Part shown: positions 40,170-48,930 of the stretch, piece by piece | Layout of the letters: each line of letters begins with the position of its first letter | How positions within the stretch are numbered: the first letter of the stretch is position 1 | Assembly: GCA_902472305.1 (NCBI GenBank) | Contig: CABRNK010000001.1 | Coordinates: forward strand, 124,001-188,000 | From: Hominenteromicrobium sp900549945 | Lineage (GTDB): Bacteria > Bacillota > Clostridia > Oscillospirales > Acutalibacteraceae | DNA length: 64,000 bases | Direction: 5' to 3' | Position numbers and translations under genes: made by a program | The notes under the pieces: generated by a model | What the model saw: the letters and a program-made list of their open reading frames with translations, nothing else | What the model was told of the DNA's origin: nothing | The model's database searches: none

Positions 40170-40676
40170 TTACAGGCCGGCGTCGCTCCAGTCGTAGCCG
40201 CGCAGGCGGCCCGCGCCGGAGAGCGCCGGGTAGTTCCACTGGCGCAGCGCCTCGTATACGCCGACGGCGACGCTGTTCGAAAGGTTCAGGCTGCGGGCCT
40301 CCGAAAGCATCGGGATGCGCACGCAGCGGTCCTTGTTTTGAAACAGGAGCGCTTCGGGCAGGCCGGCCGTCTCCTTGCCGAAGAACAGGTAGCAGCCGTC
40401 CGGGTAGCGGACGTCGGTGTGCCGGCGGGGGGCTTTCGTCGAAAAGAAAAAGAATTCGCCCTGATTTTTGGAGAAAAATTCCTCGAGCGAATCGTAGTAC
40501 GTGATGTCGAGCAGGTGCCAGTAATCGAGGCCGGCGCGCTTTAATTTGCGGTCGTCGAGCTTAAAGCCCATCGGCCCGACAAGGTGGAGCCGCGCGCCGG
40601 TTGCCGCGCAGGTGCGCGCCACATTGCCGGTGTTCTGCGGGATCTCCGGCTCGACCATAACGATGTTTAAAACCAT
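40170..40676 (-). CDS. trmL: tRNA (cytidine(34)-2'-O)-methyltransferase
   Basis: A 168-residue SPOUT-class (trefoil-knot) methyltransferase that 2'-O-methylates the wobble base of tRNA-Leu isoacceptors. Signature motifs are MVEPEIPQNTGNVARTCAAT (residues 7-26), LHLVGPMGF, the knot residues LFFGKETAGLPE near residue 98 and MLSEARSLNLSNSVAVGVYE near 130. It starts MVLNIVMV after GAAAGGAC. The full length matches the family. It is a stand-alone gene. Confidence 0.96.
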   Translation of the reverse strand: MVLNIVMVEPEIPQNTGNVARTCAATGARLHLVGPMGFKLDDRKLKRAGLDYWHLLDITYYDSLEEFFSKNQGEFFFFSTKAPRRHTDVRYPDGCYLFFGKETAGLPEALLFQNKDRCVRIPMLSEARSLNLSNSVAVGVYEALRQWNYPALSGAGRLRGYDWSDAGL

Positions 40677-40787
40677 GGGAAGCAGGTCCTTTCGGGATGT
40701 ATGTTTTCGTAAAAAGGGGGAAACTAAACGATGACGGCTCTTTTATTTTTGCTGAAAGCCGCAATATGGATCTGGAGGTTTGATACC

Positions 40788-40988
40788 GTGTATAAGCAGA
40801 GCATGAATATCGCCAAGGGCATCGGGCTGGGCATCGCCGCGGGCGCGGCCGTTGCCGCCGTATCCTCGAAGATGATGAACGGCAAGAAATCCGCAAAGTC
40901 GCGCTCGAAAGAGATGCGCCGCAGCACGGCGAAAGCCGTGCACACCGTCGGCCAGCTGATCGACGGCGTGGAGCACATGCTGAAGTGA
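40788..40988 (+). CDS. Hypothetical small single-span membrane protein
   Basis: A 66-residue protein. I chose the GTG at 40788 because GGAGG (40774-40778) lies about 10 bases before it; an in-frame ATG at 40731 would add a hydrophobic N-terminal stretch. One hydrophobic Gly/Ala-rich segment (KGIGLGIAAGAAVAAVSSKM) is followed by a very basic helix (GKKSAKSRSKEMRRSTAK) and VGQLIDGVEHMLK. Similar proteins with one helix and a basic tail are common in clostridia (YtxH-like), without a known function. Confidence 0.65.
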   Translation: MYKQSMNIAKGIGLGIAAGAAVAAVSSKMMNGKKSAKSRSKEMRRSTAKAVHTVGQLIDGVEHMLK

Positions 40989-41029
40989 GCTTAGGGCTGA
41001 AACAGCCCAAAGCCGTGCGAAAAAGGAGA

Positions 41030-42325
41030 TCAGTCGCAGTGGCAGCCTTTGGCGCCGCTGTGGCTGAATACATAGATGCCGCAGGGCGTGCGGCGGTCCT
41101 TGCCGGCGGCGGGGCAGCGAAGCGTCAGGCGGCCGGCGTCGCTCTGCTCGTAGCAGCGCAGCAGGCGGTTGCAGCAGCTTCCCGCCGTGCGGAACCACGC
41201 GCACGCGCCGGGGCTTGTGCAGTGCTTGACCGCCTCCATATCGACGTAGCGCTGCGAGATCTCCCCGCCCGCGTGGTAGTCGCCGTTGGAGATCAGCAGG
41301 TGTGCGGAGGCGATGTCGCCGAGCACCGGGGAATAGTGGCTTTCGGTGCCGTGGTGCGGCGCCTTCACGGCGTAGTAGCCGTCGTAGAGCTTCGGCGCGA
41401 GGCGGGAAAGCACCGCGCCCGAAACGTCGCCGGTCATCAGAATATCCGCGCTGCTGGCGCCGCCCGCGCGCACGTTGTGGAAAACGAGCGAGAGGTCGTT
41501 GAGCGTTTCGGTGTAGAGCGTGCGCAGCACGGGCCGGTCGAGGATCTCGCGGATGTCCGGCGCGGCGGGGGAGCGGGCGATCTCCGCGCGCATCGCTTCG
41601 AGGCGGTCCCAGAGGTCGGCGAGCGCGTCGAGCAGGACGCGCCTGCGGCCGGGCGTTTCCCGGTCGGAGGGAGCAAACGCCCGCTGGCAGCGCTCGAAGA
41701 TGCGCAGGAATTCGTCCTTGACGCGCAGAAACTCGGCTTCGCAGCCCGTGTGGAACGGGGAGGCGAGGCAGACGTTCAGCGCTTCCGCCGCCTCGGCGAG
41801 CATCGGGTCGAAGGGGAAGGCCGCGGGCTCGGGGGAGAGCACCGCGTAGAAATCGCCGTCGAGGGCGAACACATCGCCGGCGCGCAGCGTGAAGATGCGC
41901 TCTGCGCCGACCGTGCCGTCGAGCAGCGAAAAGAGCCGCAGGCAGGTCGTGTTCACCTGCGCGAAATCGCTCTGCGGCACGGAGAAAAAGTGCGAAAACA
42001 CGGCGAATTCGAGGATCGGGCACGCGCTGCGCGCCGCGGCGGGCAGCGCCGGGATGTAGACGCGGTCGAAATAATTCGGGTCCTGCCGCAGCTTTTTCAA
42101 AAAGCCGTTCATATGGTCGCGGTGGCAGTGCGTCAGCAGAAACTGCCGCTGCCGCGCGCCGCTGTACCGGTCGAAGATCTCCGCAAAGCGCCGGTCGATC
42201 TCGGTTTCACCCTGCCGCGTGTAGCGGCTGACGGAGCCGCAGTCGACCATCAAAATCGAATTGCTGCGTCCGACGAGCACCGTGCAGTCGCCGTATTCCA
42301 CGTCGTGCAGCTCAATTCTCTCCAT
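41030..42325 (-). CDS. ComEC/Rec2-like metallo-beta-lactamase-fold hydrolase
   Basis: A 431-residue soluble protein with a metallo-beta-lactamase fold. It starts MERIELHDVEYGDCTVLVGR, then the metal motif LLTHCHRDHMNGFLKKL near residue 64 (H-x-H-x-D-H). A later GDVSGAVLSRL (Asp), APHHGTESHYSPV (His) and a cysteine-rich C-terminus ending CGIYVFSHSGAKGCHCD complete the site. This is the hydrolase domain known from ComEC, but no membrane helices are present. Stand-alone versions are often linked to defence or signalling genes. Its start overlaps the end of the MORN-repeat gene by 14 bp, so the two are translationally coupled. Confidence 0.85.
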   Translation of the reverse strand: MERIELHDVEYGDCTVLVGRSNSILMVDCGSVSRYTRQGETEIDRRFAEIFDRYSGARQRQFLLTHCHRDHMNGFLKKLRQDPNYFDRVYIPALPAAARSACPILEFAVFSHFFSVPQSDFAQVNTTCLRLFSLLDGTVGAERIFTLRAGDVFALDGDFYAVLSPEPAAFPFDPMLAEAAEALNVCLASPFHTGCEAEFLRVKDEFLRIFERCQRAFAPSDRETPGRRRVLLDALADLWDRLEAMRAEIARSPAAPDIREILDRPVLRTLYTETLNDLSLVFHNVRAGGASSADILMTGDVSGAVLSRLAPKLYDGYYAVKAPHHGTESHYSPVLGDIASAHLLISNGDYHAGGEISQRYVDMEAVKHCTSPGACAWFRTAGSCCNRLLRCYEQSDAGRLTLRCPAAGKDRRTPCGIYVFSHSGAKGCHCD

Positions 42326-44120
42326 CGGCCGCCCCCTGCACCTTTTTGTAGAGGATGCCGTTCAAATAGGCGTCGTCCTTCCATTCGCCGGCGTAGACCA
42401 CGTTGCCCGCGCGGTCGAACTCCACGCCGTGGCCGCAGCGCTTGCCGTCCTTCCAGCCGCCCGCGTAGAGCAGCGTGCCGTCGCCGGAAAAGAGCGCGCC
42501 CTCGCCGGTCGGCGCGTTGTCCTTGTATTTCGCGACGAATACGGTGTCGGCCGCGGGGTCGATCGAAACGCCCGCCCCCTGCTTTTTGCCGCCCTCGATT
42601 TTTCCGGCGTAGCGCAGCGCGCCGCTCGGGTCGAAAAGCGCGGCGTAGCCCTCCGGCTTGCCGTCCGCCCAGCGGGAGACGTGCAGCGCGTGGTCGCTTT
42701 CGCGGAACGAAACGCCGAAGCCCGCGCGCTTATCGTCCTTGAAATCGCCGATATAGGAGACGGCGCCGGAGCGGTAGTGGTGCGCGCCGAAGCCGTCGCG
42801 CTTATCTGCCTTGTACTCGCCCTCGTAGAGCGTGACGCCCTCGGGCGTTTCGGTGCGCCCGAAGCCCGCGCGCCGGCCCTTTTCGAGCCGGCCGGTGTAG
42901 CGGACGGCCTCGCCCGCGCGGATCAAAGTGAGCGAAGCGGCGTCGGTCGTTTCAGCCGGTGCACCGTCCTCCTCGAGCAGGCGGCCGAGCGTTTCGCGCA
43001 CGCGTTCGGCGTCTGCGGCGGAGATGCCGAGCGCCGCGAGCGCCTCGGCGGCGTCGCTTTGCGGGTCGCTGTTCGGAGATTCTCCGGCAGGGCTTTCCGC
43101 AGGCTCGGCTTCTTTTTCGGGCATTTCCTCGGCTTTTGCCGATACACTGGGGGCGGGCGCTTTTGCGGCTTCGTCCTTTTCAGGGGGCGGGGATTCCGGC
43201 TCCGCATCCGGCGCAGCGTCACGATCCTGCGACGCATCGATGCCCGGCGCATCTTCCGCCGGCTCTGCTAAGGCCGCATCGTGCGGCGCCGCGGCCTCGG
43301 GGCGAGCCTCCTCGAGAAGCTCGGCGAGCAGGTCCTCGGGGGCCGGGCGCTCCGTGCGCACGGTTTCCTCGATGCTCGTGAAGATGTATTCGGGGTCGCG
43401 CACGTCCGGCGCGCCGGGCGGCGTGATATCGCCGTCCTTGACCTCCCAGCCCATCGAGAGCATGACGGAGGCGTTGCGGCTGTCCTTCATAAAGCGGATG
43501 CGCCGCTGCTGCTCCTCGCGCGGGCAGTAGGCAAATTCGCCGGTGTCGGTTGCGATCAGCAGAAGGCTGCCGCTGCCGCAGTGGGCGTTCTGCAGGCTCT
43601 GCTCGGCTGTCTGAAAGGCATAGGGCACGGGGAAGAGCGTCGTCTCCTTCGTCTTGCCGGTGGAGCGGCTGTAGTCGAAGCGCAGCACGGCGTCGCGCGT
43701 GTCGTCGGGCTTGAAGCTGACCTTCGCGCGCTGGTCGTCGTCCGGCGCGAAATATTCGGTGCGCAGCCAGTGCTGCTCGCGGTCGAAGAAGATGCGGGCG
43801 CGTAAGGCGCCGTCCGGGTCCCAAAACGCGATGCCGCGCTGGCTGCCGTTTGAAAAGGCGGATTCCAGCGTGCGCTTGCCCGCGGATTTTTCCCACTTGA
43901 AGCCGCGGCGGCCGATTTTGCCGCGCACCTCGCCGGGCGTGCCGTCGTAGATGCCGGTTTCGCGCACGCGGGCGGCCTTTCCGGTTTCGAGAAAGCGCCG
44001 CCGCGCGCCGTACAGCGCGCCGTGAAACGCGCTGATTGTATCGAAGCCCGTGTAGCAGACCGCGTAGATTTTTCGGTTCAGCAAGCTGACGCTGATGGCG
44101 TTCGCCTTGTTTTCGGTCAT
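42312..44120 (-). CDS. MORN-repeat protein with novel N-terminal domain
   Basis: A 602-residue cytosolic protein. Residues about 1-225 form a globular domain that I do not recognise (SVSLLNRKIYAVCYTGFDTI, then GKIGRRGFKWEKSAGKRTLE). Residues about 255-400 are a Pro/Ala/Glu-rich, probably disordered linker. From about 410 to the end are eight MORN-like repeats of about 23 residues, for example LYEGEYKADKRDGFGAHHY and LYAGGWKDGKRCGHGVEF. MORN repeats usually bind lipid headgroups or partner proteins. The ATG at 44120 follows GGGAGAC. It is first in a two-gene unit with the ComEC-like hydrolase, with which it overlaps. Confidence 0.82.
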   Translation of the reverse strand: MTENKANAISVSLLNRKIYAVCYTGFDTISAFHGALYGARRRFLETGKAARVRETGIYDGTPGEVRGKIGRRGFKWEKSAGKRTLESAFSNGSQRGIAFWDPDGALRARIFFDREQHWLRTEYFAPDDDQRAKVSFKPDDTRDAVLRFDYSRSTGKTKETTLFPVPYAFQTAEQSLQNAHCGSGSLLLIATDTGEFAYCPREEQQRRIRFMKDSRNASVMLSMGWEVKDGDITPPGAPDVRDPEYIFTSIEETVRTERPAPEDLLAELLEEARPEAAAPHDAALAEPAEDAPGIDASQDRDAAPDAEPESPPPEKDEAAKAPAPSVSAKAEEMPEKEAEPAESPAGESPNSDPQSDAAEALAALGISAADAERVRETLGRLLEEDGAPAETTDAASLTLIRAGEAVRYTGRLEKGRRAGFGRTETPEGVTLYEGEYKADKRDGFGAHHYRSGAVSYIGDFKDDKRAGFGVSFRESDHALHVSRWADGKPEGYAALFDPSGALRYAGKIEGGKKQGAGVSIDPAADTVFVAKYKDNAPTGEGALFSGDGTLLYAGGWKDGKRCGHGVEFDRAGNVVYAGEWKDDAYLNGILYKKVQGAADGEN

Positions 44121-44152
44121 AGCAGAGTCTCCCAAAGTTCAAAGTTACCCTC

Positions 44153-44181
44153 AGTATACCATGAAGCGACGCGTTTTTCAA
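44153..44181 (-). promoter_or_regulatory. Sigma-A promoter of MORN-hydrolase unit
   Basis: On the minus strand TTGAAA (44176-44181), a 17-bp spacer and TATACT (44153-44158), 33 bp before the MORN gene. Confidence 0.82.
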
Positions 44182-44200
44182 CGATTCCGCTCGGATTTCC

Positions 44201-44229
44201 TTGCACAGCACGGCGGGATCTGGTATGAT
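44201..44229 (+). promoter_or_regulatory. Sigma-A promoter of histidine kinase operon
   Basis: TTGCAC (44201-44206), a 17-bp spacer and TATGAT (44224-44229). A leader hairpin GTATCCTGC/GCAGGATAC (about 44279-44299) follows. Confidence 0.78.
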
Positions 44230-44378
44230 ATAACTTATCAAACAATCTGGGGCCGCCCGCAGAGCGCGCTCTGTCTGTGTATCCTGCCCCGCAGGATACA
44301 AGGCCGCGCTTTGAGGCGGCGGACCGGAGAGATGCCGCGGGCGCAGCGCGTCCCGGCCGTGCAAGGGGGCGGGTGCAG

Positions 44379-46115
44379 ATGGAAAAGAAAATTTCATTCC
44401 GGCGCAAGCTGATGACCGCGGTGCTCTGCGTGACCGTGCCGCTGATCGTGCTGCTTTTTGTCAGCAATTTTTACTCCATCCACGTCTTTAACGGCAAGCT
44501 CGCCGATTCGAATATGCGCTCGATGGATTACCACGCCGGCCGCATTGAGGACGCGCTCGAATCGGTCGACGATTTCCTCACGGGCGTCATGGTGACGAGC
44601 GTCGATTTCCGCACGCTCTCCGGCGGCGCCTCGCAGCTTGACGCGTATCTCGCGTCGTACAATCTGTTTACCCAGCTCAAAACGGCGATGCCGGCGTATG
44701 AGGACCTCGGCGCCCTCTTCATTTACAGCGTGCCGAGCAGCACCGAGCGTGATATGTTCACAGGGGATTTCTCCTATGAGGAAAAGACCGAGATCCGCAG
44801 CTTTGTGCGCGGGGCGGTTGGGGCGGACCTCTTTTCCTACGGCATGGGCTGGCGGCATATCGAGATCGGCGGCGAAGCCTACCTGCTGCGGTTTTACGGC
44901 GGGCGCGGCACGTACCTCGTCGCGCTGACGCCGCTCGGGCGGCTCGGGGATACGAGCCGGCTGCGGCTCGACCGCGAGGCCGTCGCGCTGTTCTCCGACC
45001 TCGACAACAACCCGCTGACGGCGGTCGACTTTGTGGAGCAGAGCGGCATCGACCTGAACGGCGACTACAGCGGCTATTTCTTCTCCGGCAGCAGCCGGCG
45101 CTACATGATCGTGGGGCGCGACATTGCGGGCACGGATTGCCGCGTGGTGCTGGCCGTCGGCGAAACGGGTTATTTCGGCGCGCTCGACATGCTGCAAAGC
45201 GTGCTCTTTGTCATTTCTGTGCTGGCGCTCGTCCTGATCCCGCTGATCCAGTGGCGGATGACGCGCTCGATTCTGCGCCCGGTCGACGAGATCCGCGGCA
45301 CGATGGAGCAGATCCGCGCGGGCAAGCTCGATGCAAAGGCTGTGAGCCGCACGAACATCCGGGAATTCAGCCAGATGAACGAGACGTTCAACACGATGAT
45401 GGCGCAGATCAAGAACCTGAAGATCGAATCCTACGAGAACGAGCTCGACAAGCAGAAGGCGGAGCTGCGCTATTTACAGCTTCAGATCCGCCCGCATTTC
45501 TTTTTGAACTGCCTGAAAAGCCTGTACGCGCTGGCGGAGGCCGGAAAATACGACCGCATCCAGAAGATGATCCTCGCCGTTTCGAGGCATATCCGCTATA
45601 TTTTTCAGGACAGCATGGAGCTTGTGCCGCTTTCGCGGGAGCTCGACCACATCCGCAATTATATTGAAATGCAGGGCGGTTCCTCGCAGTATGCGCCGGT
45701 CTGCCGCATCGACGCCGACGCGCGGCTGCTCAGCATGATGATTCCGCCGCTTTCGCTGCAAACCTTCGTGGAAAACTCCGTCAAGCACGATTATTCGCCG
45801 GACCACCCGCTCGAGATCGACGTGCGCGCGGCGGTGCTGTGCAGCGGCGGGGATACCTTTGCGGACCTGACCGTTTCCGATAACGGCAGCGGCTTTCCCG
45901 AAAGCGTGATCCAAGAGATCAACGACCCGGACAGCCCGGTCTACGCCCAGCGCCACGTGGGCATCAACAACATCAAAAAGCGCATGGAGCTGATCTACGG
46001 CGAAGGTGTGCTTTACGCGTTTTTTAACCGCGACGTCGGCAGTGTTTCGGAGATCTTTATCCCGATCGACCCCAAAACGCTGCCCGAGAACGAAGAAAAG
46101 GAGGAGGGCACATGA
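44379..46115 (+). CDS. Sensor histidine kinase (YesM-like)
   Basis: A 578-residue membrane sensor kinase. TM1 lies at about residues 12-32 (LMTAVLCVTVPLIVLLFVSN), an extracellular sensor domain runs to about 270, and TM2 (LFVISVLALVLIPLIQ) is followed by a HAMP linker. The His_kinase domain has the phosphoacceptor in LQLQIRPHFFLNCLKSLYAL, and the HATPase domain has FVENSVKHDYS, DNGSGFPE and GINNIKKRMELIYGEG. This is the YesM class that usually senses sugars or envelope signals. Its stop overlaps the response regulator start (ATGA). It is likely to control the ABC importer just downstream. Confidence 0.95.
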   Translation: MEKKISFRRKLMTAVLCVTVPLIVLLFVSNFYSIHVFNGKLADSNMRSMDYHAGRIEDALESVDDFLTGVMVTSVDFRTLSGGASQLDAYLASYNLFTQLKTAMPAYEDLGALFIYSVPSSTERDMFTGDFSYEEKTEIRSFVRGAVGADLFSYGMGWRHIEIGGEAYLLRFYGGRGTYLVALTPLGRLGDTSRLRLDREAVALFSDLDNNPLTAVDFVEQSGIDLNGDYSGYFFSGSSRRYMIVGRDIAGTDCRVVLAVGETGYFGALDMLQSVLFVISVLALVLIPLIQWRMTRSILRPVDEIRGTMEQIRAGKLDAKAVSRTNIREFSQMNETFNTMMAQIKNLKIESYENELDKQKAELRYLQLQIRPHFFLNCLKSLYALAEAGKYDRIQKMILAVSRHIRYIFQDSMELVPLSRELDHIRNYIEMQGGSSQYAPVCRIDADARLLSMMIPPLSLQTFVENSVKHDYSPDHPLEIDVRAAVLCSGGDTFADLTVSDNGSGFPESVIQEINDPDSPVYAQRHVGINNIKKRMELIYGEGVLYAFFNRDVGSVSEIFIPIDPKTLPENEEKEEGT

Positions 46116-46891
46116 ACGTTCTGATCGTGGACGACCAGCCGGAGGTTGTCGAAAGCATGGCCGCCGGTGTGAACTGGACGCGCCTGGGCGCCGAAAATGT
46201 TTTCACGGCGTACAGCGTCAAGGAGGCGCAGGGGGTCTTTGAGCGCGATCGCATTGATATTCTGCTGTGCGACATCGAGATGCCGCCGACGAACGGCTTC
46301 GCGCTGCTGCGCTGGGTGCAGGAGCGGTTTTCGGGCGTGGTGTGCATTTTTCTCACCGCGCACGCGGAATTCGAGTATGCGCAGGAGGCCGTGAAGCTCG
46401 GCAGCTTCGATTATATCTTGCAGCCCGCGCCGTATGCCGAGATCGAGGCCGCCGTAGAGCGCGCCGCCTGCAAGGTGCGCGAGGCGGAAAACGAGCGGCG
46501 CTACAGCGCTTACGTGCAGTACCGCGGGGAAAAGGACGGCGAGGCGCCGAACCGGGCCGAGCAGACGCCGGTGCAGCGCGCGATGGACTACATCCGCCGC
46601 AACATCGACAAGGATTTGAGCCGCGCCGACATCGCCGAGGCGATCTACCTGAACCCCGAGTACCTCTCGCGGCTTTTCAAGCGCGAGACGGGCTCATCCC
46701 TAAACGACTACATCATCACGGAAAAGATGCGCACGGCGCAGTCGCTGCTCGGCGACACGAACATCCCGGTGAGCATCATCGCGACAAAGGTCGGCTACTC
46801 GAATTTTTCGTACTTTTCGCAGGTATTTAAAAAGTATACGGGCCTTTCGCCGCTCGAATACCGCACGGCGAAGCGGCGGCGCAAGCTGTGA
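46112..46891 (+). CDS. Response regulator, AraC-type output (YesN-like)
   Basis: A 259-residue regulator. The receiver domain begins MNVLIVDDQPEVVESMAAGV; DD at residues 7-8, the phosphoacceptor Asp in LLCDIEMPPTNGF near 54, and Lys near 105 is replaced (YILQPAPYAEIE), where most family members have K-P. The AraC DNA-binding domain has two helix-turn-helices: LSRADIAEAIYLNPEYLSRL and NIPVSIIATKVGYSNFSYFS, then FKKYTGLSPLEYR. Overlaps the kinase gene. The missing K before P could weaken phosphorylation-driven switching. Confidence 0.94.
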   Translation: MNVLIVDDQPEVVESMAAGVNWTRLGAENVFTAYSVKEAQGVFERDRIDILLCDIEMPPTNGFALLRWVQERFSGVVCIFLTAHAEFEYAQEAVKLGSFDYILQPAPYAEIEAAVERAACKVREAENERRYSAYVQYRGEKDGEAPNRAEQTPVQRAMDYIRRNIDKDLSRADIAEAIYLNPEYLSRLFKRETGSSLNDYIITEKMRTAQSLLGDTNIPVSIIATKVGYSNFSYFSQVFKKYTGLSPLEYRTAKRRRKL

Positions 46892-46985
46892 GGCGCCGTT
46901 TTAGGGACTGCGGCGCTTTACGCGGCAGTTGTGAAATATCCATGAATGGATGAAAGGCGAGTAGTATATCTTGCACAAGGAACTG

Positions 46986-47013
46986 GAAGCGCCCGCGCGG
47001 GCGCTTCTTTTTT
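46986..47013 (+). terminator. Terminator after two-component genes
   Basis: GAAGCGCCCG pairs with CGGGCGCTTC (46986-47007), followed by six T. Confidence 0.87.
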
Positions 47014-47198
47014 GATCGCTTTTTGCAGGGAGCGAAAAAGAAACTTGCAAAATCGACACGAATAAGTCATTTTTTAAACATTCGAAGTCACGATTTTTAC
47101 AGAAATCAGCCTGCAAATCTGCTATTCTATATATTGTCCAAAAGCAAACCTGCGGCCCCGCCGCAGAATAGTGAAAAGTACGAAAGGAAGTAAAGACA
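47014..47198 (+). other. Upstream region of the sugar importer operon
   Basis: No gene. An AT-rich patch with TATTCTATATAT near 47122-47134 may be the -10 region, without a good -35, which fits activation by the adjacent AraC-type regulator. GAAAGGAAG precedes the first gene. Confidence 0.4.
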
Positions 47199-48770
47199 AT
47201 GGCAAAGAGAATTCTGGCAGCGCTTCTTGCAGCAGTGCTGGCCCTCTCGCTCGCTGCCTGCGCCGGCGATTCGGGCGCGAGCAGCAATGGCTCCGATTCT
47301 GCCGCGTCCGGCGAATCCAGCACGGGTTCCGATTCGGGCGAGGCCGATCTGAAAGAGCCCGAGCTCGTCACACTCGATGTCGTGACGATGGCCTCCGGCA
47401 AGGAAGAAAGCGGCGTCGCAGAGGTTGAGGAAGCGATGAACGCGATCCTCGAGGAGCAGTTCAACATCAACGTGAACCTCACGTTCCTCCCGTTCGGCAG
47501 CTATGCCGATCAGACGACTCTGATGCTCTCCTCCGGCGAGGGCATCGACCTCATCGCGGTCTACATGGTTCCGTATGCCTCCTGCGCGACCTCCGGCCAG
47601 CTCTATCCGATGGATGATCTGATTGAGGAGTACGGCCAGGGCATCATCGAGGAGCTCGGCTGGGATATGATCAACTGCGGCCGTGTCGACGGCGAGCTCT
47701 ACGGCCTCACGCAGGGCCGTGACCTTGCGGCTTCGCAGGGCTTTGCATACCGTGTCGATCTCGCCGAGGAGCTCGGTCTCGACATGGAGTCCGTCAAGAC
47801 GCTCGAGGATCTCGAGGCTGTTCTGAAGACCGTTAAGAATGAGACCGAGGATGTTTGGCCGGTCGCGGTTTCCGCGGGCGAGAACATCCGCAACTGGGGC
47901 TGGGACGCTCTGGGCGACGAGATGGTCAACCTCGGCGTTCTCTCGGATATGGCGCAGGACACCACCGTTGTCAACCTCTATGAGACCGAGCAGTACAAGG
48001 ATCTTGTGACGACGATGTACAACTGGATGCAGGAGGGCCTCATTCAGGCCGACGCCGTCAATACCACGGAGACGGCCTCCACGCTGCTCGAGGCGGGCAC
48101 GGCATTCGGCTACTTCACGAACCTCAAGCCCTACTACGCGGAGGAGAATAACGCGAACCTTCAGAACAAGATCGCCGTTGTCGACAACATGATCCCGGCG
48201 CTCGCAACGACCGACCGCGTCACGATGGCGCTGTGGTCCATCGCCGGCTCCTGCGAGCATCCGGAAGCCGCGATGAAGCTGCTCAACTCCCTCTACAGCG
48301 ACCCGGAGGTTGCGAACCTCTACATGTACGGCATCGAGGGCACGCACTACGAGGTCGTTGAGGAAGGCGCCATCACGAACGGCGAAGACCGTATCAACTA
48401 CCCGGAGGGTCTCGACGCGACGACCACGACCTACAGAAAGTCCGGCACATGGCTCTGCCCGAACCAGTTCATCGGCGATATCTGGGGCCTCGACCTCCCG
48501 GATAACTACTGGGATGCGACCCGCGACTTCAACAACGGTTCGCAGAAGTCCGCTGCGTTCGGCTTCTCCTTCGACGCAACGAAGACCCCGAACGAGATTG
48601 CGGCCTGCACGAACGTCGTCAACAAGTACCACAAGGCGCTCGTCTGCGGCGCGCTGAACCCGGAGGAGACTCTTCCGAAGTTCAATCAGGAGCTGAAGGA
48701 TGCCGGCATCGATGCGATCATCACCGAGAAGCAGGCACAGCTCGACGCATGGCTCGCTGAGCAGGCGTAA
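47199..48770 (+). CDS. Extracellular solute-binding lipoprotein (sugar ABC importer)
   Basis: A 523-residue substrate-binding protein. The signal MAKRILAALLAAVLALSLAA ends in lipobox LAAC (residue 21), followed by a Ser/Gly/Asp-rich linker. The mature domain has ITLDVVTMASGKEE-like start, then LTFLPFGSYADQTTLMLSSG and GIDLIAVYMVPYA, and a C-terminal region similar to DUF3502 (GFSFDATKTPNEIAACTNVV). This class (family 1 solute-binding proteins with DUF3502) feeds LplB/YtcP permeases that import complex oligosaccharides. It is followed by a hairpin and the two permeases, and no ATPase gene is nearby, so a shared MsmX-type ATPase is likely. Confidence 0.93.
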   Translation: MAKRILAALLAAVLALSLAACAGDSGASSNGSDSAASGESSTGSDSGEADLKEPELVTLDVVTMASGKEESGVAEVEEAMNAILEEQFNINVNLTFLPFGSYADQTTLMLSSGEGIDLIAVYMVPYASCATSGQLYPMDDLIEEYGQGIIEELGWDMINCGRVDGELYGLTQGRDLAASQGFAYRVDLAEELGLDMESVKTLEDLEAVLKTVKNETEDVWPVAVSAGENIRNWGWDALGDEMVNLGVLSDMAQDTTVVNLYETEQYKDLVTTMYNWMQEGLIQADAVNTTETASTLLEAGTAFGYFTNLKPYYAEENNANLQNKIAVVDNMIPALATTDRVTMALWSIAGSCEHPEAAMKLLNSLYSDPEVANLYMYGIEGTHYEVVEEGAITNGEDRINYPEGLDATTTTYRKSGTWLCPNQFIGDIWGLDLPDNYWDATRDFNNGSQKSAAFGFSFDATKTPNEIAACTNVVNKYHKALVCGALNPEETLPKFNQELKDAGIDAIITEKQAQLDAWLAEQA

Positions 48771-48828
48771 GGCATAAAGGCTGAAACCGATTCGCTTTAG
48801 AATCCGTGTCCTTTCCCCGAAAGGGGAA

Positions 48829-48880
48829 GGGCATGGGCATGTACAGAGGCGCGGCGTCCTGTGCATGCCCATGCTCTTTT
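48829..48880 (+). terminator. Intercistronic hairpin between binding protein and permeases
   Basis: GGGCATGGGCATGTACAG (48829-48846) pairs with CTGTGCATGCCCATGCTC (48859-48876), followed by TTTT. A small hairpin CTTTCCCC/GGGGAAG precedes it. It can stabilise or partly terminate, giving more binding protein than permease. Confidence 0.72.
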
Positions 48881-48930
48881 GGAATCTGATTCCGGAAGGA
48901 AAGAATAAGACTGAAAGGGGTTTTCAAACC

